The notes beneath the pieces are model-generated. The model ran no database searches. It was not told the DNA's origin and was given only the letters and a program-made list of their open reading frames with translations. From assembly GCA_020628475.1 (NCBI GenBank), contig JAHDFB010000015.1, forward strand, positions 1 to 58,852: a DNA stretch of 58,852 bases, in the 5' to 3' direction. Below are positions 53,322-58,852 of this stretch, piece by piece (within the stretch, counting starts at the first letter, position 1; each line of letters starts with the position of its first letter). Source of the stretch: Saprospiraceae bacterium (GTDB taxonomy: Bacteria > Bacteroidota > Bacteroidia > Chitinophagales > Saprospiraceae). Both the position numbers and the translations under genes were made by a program.

Positions 53322-55139
53322 TTATTCATAATCTGTCAAAAAAGCATATAAACTGACCGATTGATCGTTTAATCCTAGTTTTTTCCTCAACCTATATTTT
53401 GCCACTTTAATAGAGCTCGGTGATCGATAGAGTAATGAGGCAATCTCCTTCGTGGTTAATTGCATTTTTAAGAGAATGCAAAGTTTTATATTATTATCCG
53501 TTAAATCTGGAAAATTAGAAATCAGATTTTTGTGGAATTGCTCATTCGTTCGGATAAATTTGAAATTGACGTCGTTGATTATTTGTTTGTTGTGGGTACT
53601 ATTGAGCGTTTTAAGAATGTAATTGGTCTTTTTATGCTCCTCCAAGTGCTCGTTTTTTATGGTACTTACTATTTCGTTTTTTATTTCCAAATAACTTGAA
53701 AGCATCAATAAACTGCTTTTTAGCTCATCATTTAAATGAATATTCGCCTCATGTAGTGACTCTTTTTGTTCTTCAATGATTTCATTTTTCTTGGCCAAAT
53801 CGACATTCATTTTCTTGAGGTTGCTTTCGCTTTCTTTTAGTGCATTAAACAATTTTAGTCTTCTTTTAAAACTGAAGACCATCAAGAATAACAAGACGGC
53901 TATAATAAAAGCGATAAGTGTCAGTATTCTTTGTCTGAATAAATCTCGTTCGATTCGCTCATTCTCCAACTCAGCGTTTTTAAGGTTAAGAGATACCTCC
54001 ATGTTAGCGATCAATGCTCGATTTTCTAATGTAAGGAGTACATCGTGTAGAGAGTCTGCTTTTATTTTAGCAGTACGCATGTCATGAATGTCATTAAAGG
54101 CATAATAAATCTCAGAAAGAAGATTGTATCCCGATGACTCGTGTTCTAAGGAATTATTTTCTTGGGCGATTTGAATGGCTTTGTTAGCAAATAAGAGTGC
54201 TTTCGACTTATCTTTTTTACCAGCTTTTAGGGCATGTTTTGCGAGCAATCGATAAAAATAAGTCTTGGTCTCATAGTTTTCAATCTCATCCATTGTTTTG
54301 GAGAGATCCTCTAGTGAAGTAGTGGATTGACGTCCACTCAACTGATCCAATTGAAATTGATTGATGCTCGCCCAAAAGTAATTTCGCTTGATATACTTTT
54401 CTTGGAGCAGATCAAAGATTTGTTTATTAATCCGTATGCCTTCGTTCAACAGTTCCTTCTTCGAATAAAAATAAGGTTCTTCGGTAATCATGATGACGTA
54501 ATTGGTCAAGAGTAATATTCGATTCTCATAATCAGGATATTTCTCCAGCCAATCAAACATGATTTTATAATATTGAAGTGATTGCTCGAAAAACTTCATT
54601 TCGTAGTGAAGAATGGCCAATCCGCCATAGGCCCTAATTATATTAGGATGATTGGCTCGTTCGTAGTGGTCAATAGCCTTTTGATCCAGTTTAATACCAC
54701 GCACGTGATCTTCACTCAGGTCGCTTGAAATAGCCTTCAGTAAGGCGATATGACCAACCAAAAGGTCTTTGATTTGTTCATCCTTTATGCGCTCTTCTAA
54801 AGAAATTAAGTATTCGATGATGAGCTGAATATCATGACCATGATACAGCATCTGCGAAGCTATATTGTAATAGGCATTCATACATGCCACCTGCTCTTCG
54901 ATTTCTGCATGATCCAACAGCCTTAAGCTGAATGCAATGCTTTTTGCCGGATTAGAATAGGCATGAAAAACCATAGAATCTTCTAGAATCCTCGAATCAT
55001 TGATTGCAATGTGCTGATAATATTCATTGTGCAATCGAATGGAATCAAAACAGGCTATCAATTCAATGGAAGGTTGAACGAGGGCGCTGGAAGACTGGGA
55101 CCAGAAAAACAGCATGATAAATAGGGGGTACTTCATCAT
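53322..55139 (-). CDS. TPR sensor with TM helix and LuxR-type HTH output
   Basis: 605 aa from ATG 55139 (MMKYPLFIM signal-like start). Periplasmic TPR-type helical repeats (about 20-380; NIIRAYGGLAILHYEMKFFEQSLQYYKIMF, DKSKALLFANKAIQIAQEN), a TM helix (ILTLIAFIIAVLLFLMVFSF), a coiled coil, then a cytosolic LuxR-type HTH (FPDLTDNNIKLCILLKMQLTTKEIASLLYRSPSSIKVAKYRLRKKLGL). One-component membrane regulator typical of Bacteroidota. Signal and targets unknown. Confidence 0.88.
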   Translation of the reverse strand: MMKYPLFIMLFFWSQSSSALVQPSIELIACFDSIRLHNEYYQHIAINDSRILEDSMVFHAYSNPAKSIAFSLRLLDHAEIEEQVACMNAYYNIASQMLYHGHDIQLIIEYLISLEERIKDEQIKDLLVGHIALLKAISSDLSEDHVRGIKLDQKAIDHYERANHPNIIRAYGGLAILHYEMKFFEQSLQYYKIMFDWLEKYPDYENRILLLTNYVIMITEEPYFYSKKELLNEGIRINKQIFDLLQEKYIKRNYFWASINQFQLDQLSGRQSTTSLEDLSKTMDEIENYETKTYFYRLLAKHALKAGKKDKSKALLFANKAIQIAQENNSLEHESSGYNLLSEIYYAFNDIHDMRTAKIKADSLHDVLLTLENRALIANMEVSLNLKNAELENERIERDLFRQRILTLIAFIIAVLLFLMVFSFKRRLKLFNALKESESNLKKMNVDLAKKNEIIEEQKESLHEANIHLNDELKSSLLMLSSYLEIKNEIVSTIKNEHLEEHKKTNYILKTLNSTHNKQIINDVNFKFIRTNEQFHKNLISNFPDLTDNNIKLCILLKMQLTTKEIASLLYRSPSSIKVAKYRLRKKLGLNDQSVSLYAFLTDYE

Positions 55140-55481
55140 GTTCGTCGAGATTGAATTTTCACGTGCACGAAATGCTATTCCGTCCACACTTTATGTTCGG
55201 ATTAATAACTTGACAGCACAAATTACTTGTGCGTCTCAAAAGATTTTGTCTTTTTTGTTTAAGTAGCCCCCAGTAAAGACTCGATTATAAATCGAAATTT
55301 CTTGCTATAATGAAGTTAGAACTTTTTTCCGAGCCGAACGCTTTAAATCAATTAATTAACACTTTATACAGGAAAAATTGGAGAAAGATGGAAGGATTCA
55401 CCCAATGAAACTACGAAAGGACAAAGCCAACTATCAAATTCTTAAAGGGTATACTCAAGGGGGATTGATACCGAATTTATT
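55140..55481. other. Gene-free region with a short palindrome
   Basis: About 342 bp upstream of the TPR regulator. GCACAA-ATTAC-TTGTGC (55216-55232) is a perfect 6-bp inverted repeat, placed 77 bp or more before the start, a position compatible with an operator for that gene. Otherwise AT-rich and featureless. Confidence 0.4.
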
Positions 55482-56594
55482 TTATTCTTTGATAAATTTA
55501 ATAACGGTCTGATCCTGAACCAACAAATACATTCCTGGAAGAAGTCCTGATACATCCATCTGTTTCGAATTGGAGCTCATGACTTGTTGACCGTAGATAT
55601 TATATATGAGATATGAGGGGGAATTAACATCCTTACTTTCTTGGATATAAAGCATGTCACTCACAGGATTTGGATAAATGGAAAACTCATTTTCCATATG
55701 TTGATCCTGTATTCCAACCGGTGTTTGAATACAAGAATGTTCATATTCTGTAGCTACTTTCCAAGCTATTTCTTGAAATTTCAAGGCTAAGTCTTCTGAG
55801 GGTGCCTCAAAATCACCACCCCACCATACTTGCAATTGATTCGTAAGTCCCACAGGAGAGGTTTCAAATATGGTGGCAAAGTGAACACAGGCCACAAAAT
55901 ACTTTCCAACATCATTTAAATGTATATTATCCGAAAATAAATCTTCTATTGAATTGAGCCCGGGCATTGTTCCCATCGCAACGGAATCATATACCTGTGC
56001 CAATCCTTGAGCCGCTGGTATCAGACAGACTGGATTGGCAGGACTGTATCGATGATTCAATGTATCGACGACACTTTCCCACATCGGCAAATCATCATCC
56101 AATCGTTCACGCCACGGATTGCTATCAATGTCATAATCACATCCCGTCGGAGTACCGCTTAGAATACAATGCCAATCTTCATACAGATATACTTTGACAT
56201 TAGGTTGATATAGTAGTGCAAATACAAAAAAACTGTCTGCATACTCATATGTTTCTTCTATCAAATCTCCATATCGTGGAACCGCTTCCGTTAAAACGAC
56301 CACATCAAAATCACCCAGCGGTAACCCCCCATTTTCATCATAAAATCCATAGTAATGAGGAGGATTAGGCGTGTAATCATTGGCATCCTTTCGATCCCAT
56401 TGCCATCTCAATGGTGCTCCTGGAATACTTTGATATACCCAATCAAACTCTGTCGATAGATGATCCATAGCTAATGATTTAACCATGTCTGGTATTTGAT
56501 CGCTCAGGCTATGCCCGACATAAAATGCTTTTAAATCTTGTGCCTTGATTCCAAAGGCCCAAAGAAGTGGGAATAATAGAATAATTGCTCTCAT
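55482..56594 (-). CDS. SGNH/GDSL-like hydrolase with T9SS sorting domain
   Basis: 370 aa with signal peptide (FGIKAQ). SGNH-type marks: FYVGHSLSDQIPDM at the N-terminus (nucleophile Ser block) and a C-terminal block V DNIHLND with Asp and His. A second central acidic region (CDYDIDSNPWRERLDDDLPMWESVVDTL) may form substrate contacts. The last 75 residues are a T9SS domain (FSIYPNPVSDMLYIQE ... GMYLLVQDQTVIKFIKE). Probable esterase/deacetylase for extracellular glycans. Confidence 0.85.
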   Translation of the reverse strand: MRAIILLFPLLWAFGIKAQDLKAFYVGHSLSDQIPDMVKSLAMDHLSTEFDWVYQSIPGAPLRWQWDRKDANDYTPNPPHYYGFYDENGGLPLGDFDVVVLTEAVPRYGDLIEETYEYADSFFVFALLYQPNVKVYLYEDWHCILSGTPTGCDYDIDSNPWRERLDDDLPMWESVVDTLNHRYSPANPVCLIPAAQGLAQVYDSVAMGTMPGLNSIEDLFSDNIHLNDVGKYFVACVHFATIFETSPVGLTNQLQVWWGGDFEAPSEDLALKFQEIAWKVATEYEHSCIQTPVGIQDQHMENEFSIYPNPVSDMLYIQESKDVNSPSYLIYNIYGQQVMSSNSKQMDVSGLLPGMYLLVQDQTVIKFIKE

Positions 56595-56614
56595 TATTTT
56601 TTCATTTTTCTGGC

Positions 56615-57199
56615 TTAGTAATTCACAGAAGGGTTTCCTGATTCTAAATAAGAAATAAGATTTTGATACGATTGCTCATTACCTTGAATAAAAAATTTCA
56701 TCAAGGACATGTATTTGGCATTGTTTTTATATCCAATTCCGTAAGAGGTCACTTTTGTTCGATGCTTATCCAGAGATTCAAAGAGGATGACATTGTATAA
56801 ATCTTTTTCATCTTCTTTCATAAAGGCTGGAAAATTTTCCGTTAATTCTGCTTGCAAGGTCAATAATCGAAATGGTACATAATTGATAATATGCAAGGTA
56901 ATAGTGCCGGCATCCCCTATCTGACCTTCCTTATTATAATTGGTTTTTATGGTACCGTTTAACCTCAGATCAATGGATGCCTTAGCCGCTGCCCAAGCTT
57001 GCATACCGCGAGCAGTGGTATAAGCATTCCAAACGGAATCCACCGGAACATTTACTATAAACGCTTGAATCAGCACTAATTCTGGTGTATGTGATGTGTC
57101 AATTGTGGAGGTCACTCTCGCAGAAGAAACTTCGTTTTCTTGTGCGAGTAACACAGAAGAATAGATCAGAAAAATTAAAACACTAACTATAAATTTCAT
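56615..57199 (-). CDS. Exported SRPBCC (AHSA1-like) protein
   Basis: 194 aa with signal peptide (SSVLLAQE). Helix-grip fold: VNVPVDSVWNAYTTARGMQAWAAAKASIDLRLNGTI, NVILFESLDKHRTKVTSYGIGYKN and a long final helix. The AHSA1 type is usually cytosolic, so secretion here points to an envelope lipid or steroid-binding role (inference). No operon partner. Confidence 0.82.
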   Translation of the reverse strand: MKFIVSVLIFLIYSSVLLAQENEVSSARVTSTIDTSHTPELVLIQAFIVNVPVDSVWNAYTTARGMQAWAAAKASIDLRLNGTIKTNYNKEGQIGDAGTITLHIINYVPFRLLTLQAELTENFPAFMKEDEKDLYNVILFESLDKHRTKVTSYGIGYKNNAKYMSLMKFFIQGNEQSYQNLISYLESGNPSVNY

Positions 57200-57268
57200 T
57201 TCGATTTATTAAGATGTGGCCAATACATACTTATTAAAAATAAGTATTTTTTTAGTTTGATAAAACGA

Positions 57269-57685
57269 TTAGGTCAATTGAAAGATCGTCATGATTAAGG
57301 TAGCCAGTCCGATCATGGATGTTATAAGACCAACTTTCTTCGATTTTATCCAACCAGCCATCGAAATAACTAAGATTAAAAATAATATGCCCAAGAAAAA
57401 ACACATACTTCCAGTTACTCTGGGATAAAATAAATCTTTGCTGGATACCTGAATTGGATAGCCCTCCGTCGTCATCAATACTACGCGTGTCATGGCAAAT
57501 ACGGCGATCAAAAAACTGCTGGCCGCTAAGGTCGCGATAATCAACATAAAATTGGTTAATCGATTGGCTTTGTCGGAAACCAATAGGCTAACTATCACCG
57601 TAATTGAAAAACCGCTTAACAATGAACTTATTAATATAGTTTGATTTGCTAGTTGATTCCAATATTCAAAGGGTATTTCGGACAT
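57269..57685 (-). CDS. Small four-TM membrane protein
   Basis: 138 aa with about four TM helices (QTILISSLLSGFSITVIVSLLV, FMLIIATLAASSFLIAVFAM, MCFFLGILFLILVISMAG, VGLITSMIGLATLIMTIFQL). No recognised family or partner. Rightmost gene of the window. Confidence 0.7.
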   Translation of the reverse strand: MSEIPFEYWNQLANQTILISSLLSGFSITVIVSLLVSDKANRLTNFMLIIATLAASSFLIAVFAMTRVVLMTTEGYPIQVSSKDLFYPRVTGSMCFFLGILFLILVISMAGWIKSKKVGLITSMIGLATLIMTIFQLT

Positions 57686-57978
57686 TCTTCGTTTTTTACT
57701 GAATGTATTTCACGTACATGTATGGTACAAAATAAATCATTCAGTTATAACATGCATGAAGAATGTTGCATTATTATCGAAGTTAATACGTTTTTATGAC
57801 CACACATGGATATCTAAAACGGATAGATATGTATCACTGAAATATCAAATAATAGCTTGATGGAGTGTTTTTCCTGAATTTTATAACGGTTTCGTGTATG
57901 AACTACAATGTCAAACATTTGTAAAAAAAAGATTTGGATGATTTTTTTTGGCAATCATTATCTAACTTCGATGTATAG

Positions 57979-58101
57979 GATAGCCAGATTTAATTCTGGT
58001 ATAAGGAGATTCTTTATTAGAAATATTAAAGAATCCTTACTTATAGGGGGTTAATTTGTAGGGAGAGAACAAACAGAAATTGCGTAAACTTGTCCTCTCC
58101 C
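57979..58101 (+). ncRNA. Candidate structured RNA: three consecutive hairpins
   Basis: Stem 1: CCAGA/TCTGG around TTTAAT (57984-57999). Stem 2: TAAGGA-ga-TTCTTTA (58002-58016) with TAAAGAATCCTTA (58027-58039), two bases bulged. Stem 3: GGGAGAG (58061-58067) plus ACAA (58069-58072) with TTGT (58090-58093) plus CTCTCCC (58095-58101). No coding frame of note. Expression and function unproven. Confidence 0.4.
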
Positions 58102-58270
58102 ACAAATACTTGTCCACAGATCGTTTCTCAGAATTTTATTAATATTCTTGCTCTACTACTTTAACAAGACTGGATTATTACATTCGAAAATCCGCGTATG
58201 TTATAGGAGCATTCTGATGGCAGTTCTAATATTGCTTTGATCATAGATGTAGTATTTTACATATTATAAA

Positions 58271-58295
58271 AACAAAAAACCTCGCCGAAGCGAGG
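58271..58295 (-). terminator. Rho-independent terminator on the minus strand with no gene upstream
   Basis: On the minus strand CCTCGC-TTCG-GCGAGG (58295-58280) is followed by a T-run (A-rich 58271-58279 on plus). Clear GC stem and stable TTCG loop. The nearest minus-strand transcript would have to start in the gene-free DNA to the right. Confidence 0.75.
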
Positions 58296-58464
58296 CCACT
58301 ACAATTCGCCCAATCCCTATCTAAAATCGGTTCCAATTACTAGAATCGGAATGGTATTCAATATATTTTAAGCTAAATAAGACGGTTTTTGAAAGGTGAA
58401 AAAAACTGTTGGAACCATTAGACAATATTTAGTAATATCAGATAACGAATTGAGGCTCCAACAG
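58296..58464 (-). ncRNA. Candidate small RNA ahead of the minus-strand terminator
   Basis: About 170 bp of non-coding DNA on the minus strand ends at the terminator at 58271-58295. It includes the inverted repeat CTGTTGGAACC (58406-58416) with GGCTCCAACAG (58454-58464), 10 of 11 bases complementary, 37 bp apart. No promoter pinned down and the 5' end is a guess. Confidence 0.3.
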
Positions 58465-58655
58465 CTAACTACCCTTAGTTGAATACAAATTTAAAATCAA
58501 TGTTATTTTCTAGAGTATATGGGGGATATACATTTGGTTGCATCTTGAAATAAATGGCTAAATAATGGGATACAAGAAGTATACATTCAAGATTTTGACC
58601 GAATTTAAGTTGCTTTTCTAATTCCCCCATCGAAACAAGGGAAAATAATGTTGGT

Positions 58656-58852
58656 GCGCAAAGAGGCTATTCTCTTGTGACCACGGCAGGACTGTTGCAC
58701 GTCCTTTCTCCTCAAAGGTCAAAATATCCACAACGCTCGTGTGACAGTTTTTCTTTTTTTACGGCTTTCGCTGCAAGCAACATAGCCTCCAAAAAAGACA
58801 AACCTCCTTGCACACCAGCGCAAAGAGGCTATTCTCTTGTGACCACGGCAGG
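58656..58852. repeat. 35-bp direct repeat spaced 162 bp, second copy at the window end
   Basis: GCGCAAAGAGGCTATTCTCT continuing to CACGGCAGG is identical at 58656-58690 and 58818-58852. The 127 bases between are AT- and GC-mixed with a T-run. Ending exactly at the repeat edge suggests the contig broke inside a tandem or dispersed repeat. Confidence 0.7.

Larger units (their letters stand above)
57686..58852. other. Gene-free right end with structured elements and terminal repeat
   Basis: 1167 bp without a credible gene. It contains a plus-strand run of three hairpins (57979-58101), a minus-strand Rho-independent terminator (58271-58295), a near-perfect 11-bp inverted repeat 37 bp apart (58406-58416 with 58454-58464), and a 35-bp direct repeat whose second copy ends at the window edge. 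These are listed separately. Confidence 0.6.

Noticed and set aside
57686..58852. tRNA or tmRNA in the gene-free right end
   Set aside because: No cloverleaf T-arm sequence or CCA end could be found; the hairpins do not form a tRNA.

Overview
The window looks like a stretch of a Bacteroidota chromosome, most plausibly from the Saprospiria or Flavobacteria-like side of the phylum. The signs are five secreted proteins ending in type IX secretion (T9SS) sorting domains, many small lipoproteins with a Cys lipobox, LytTR and NarL two-component pairs, promoter-like TAnnTTTG boxes instead of the E. coli -10, weak Shine-Dalgarno sites, AT-rich DNA, and an epimerase-type threonine dehydrogenase. No rRNA, tRNA, CRISPR array, complete insertion sequence or prophage was seen. 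The left edge cuts a gene and the right edge stops exactly at the end of a 35-bp direct repeat, so the window is probably a whole draft or metagenomic contig (inference).

Layout. 1-2.1 kb: threonine catabolism (tdh, then a frameshifted kbl cut by the window edge). 2.5-4.8 kb: a large secreted M43 metalloprotease. 5-9.3 kb: kptA, a degenerate RAYT/Y1-transposase-like gene, a reg_prop lipoprotein, a TerB-like protein and an outer-membrane barrel. 9.4-16.4 kb: an M23 peptidase, an aquaporin, a stand-alone TrpF-like protein, a Lys-rich protein, a DUF2490 protein and cytochrome bd oxidase (cydA-cydB). 16.9-22.3 kb: a secreted esterase, then a same-strand series of AraC regulator, tandem ABM-fold lipoprotein, methyltransferase and cupin, then a convergent Kelch T9SS protein.

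22.4-32.8 kb: a YdeI-like protein, a LytS/LytR-type pair, an S41 protease with a barrel protein, a rhomboid protease, a GNAT with a Rieske-glutamate synthase fusion, a LamG protein, a zinc-ribbon protein, a DinB-like protein and another GNAT. 33.2-36.6 kb: a four-gene AT-rich minus-strand island (membrane-anchored unknown, DUF6000-like, R2K ATP-grasp, unknown). It looks accessory and is the best candidate for an undescribed system. 36.8-46.9 kb: an orphan small protein, a LamG-T9SS protein, a frameshifted immunity-like gene, an esterase lipoprotein, a DoxX-like protein, an M15 peptidase, a P-loop kinase, a di-heme cytochrome c peroxidase, a HipA-like kinase, an SRPBCC protein and a Crp-family regulator.

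46.9-49.5 kb: a minus-strand run of GNAT, CYTH, DUF6503 and lipoprotein genes. 49.8-52.7 kb: a four-gene plus-strand signalling operon (internally duplicated protein, multi-TM protein, histidine kinase, NarL regulator). 52.7-57.7 kb: an unknown protein, a TPR-LuxR regulator, an SGNH-like T9SS protein, an SRPBCC protein and a membrane protein. 57.7-58.85 kb has no gene but several hairpins, a terminator and the terminal repeat.

Common threads. The envelope is rich in exported hydrolases and lectin-like proteins. Respiration and peroxide genes (cydAB, ccp) carry related AGACAA/TTGTCT palindromes upstream. Several intergenic stretches hold GC-rich hairpins that the genes do not explain. Two otherwise intact genes (kbl, the immunity-like gene) carry single frameshifts, which may be real lesions or assembly errors.
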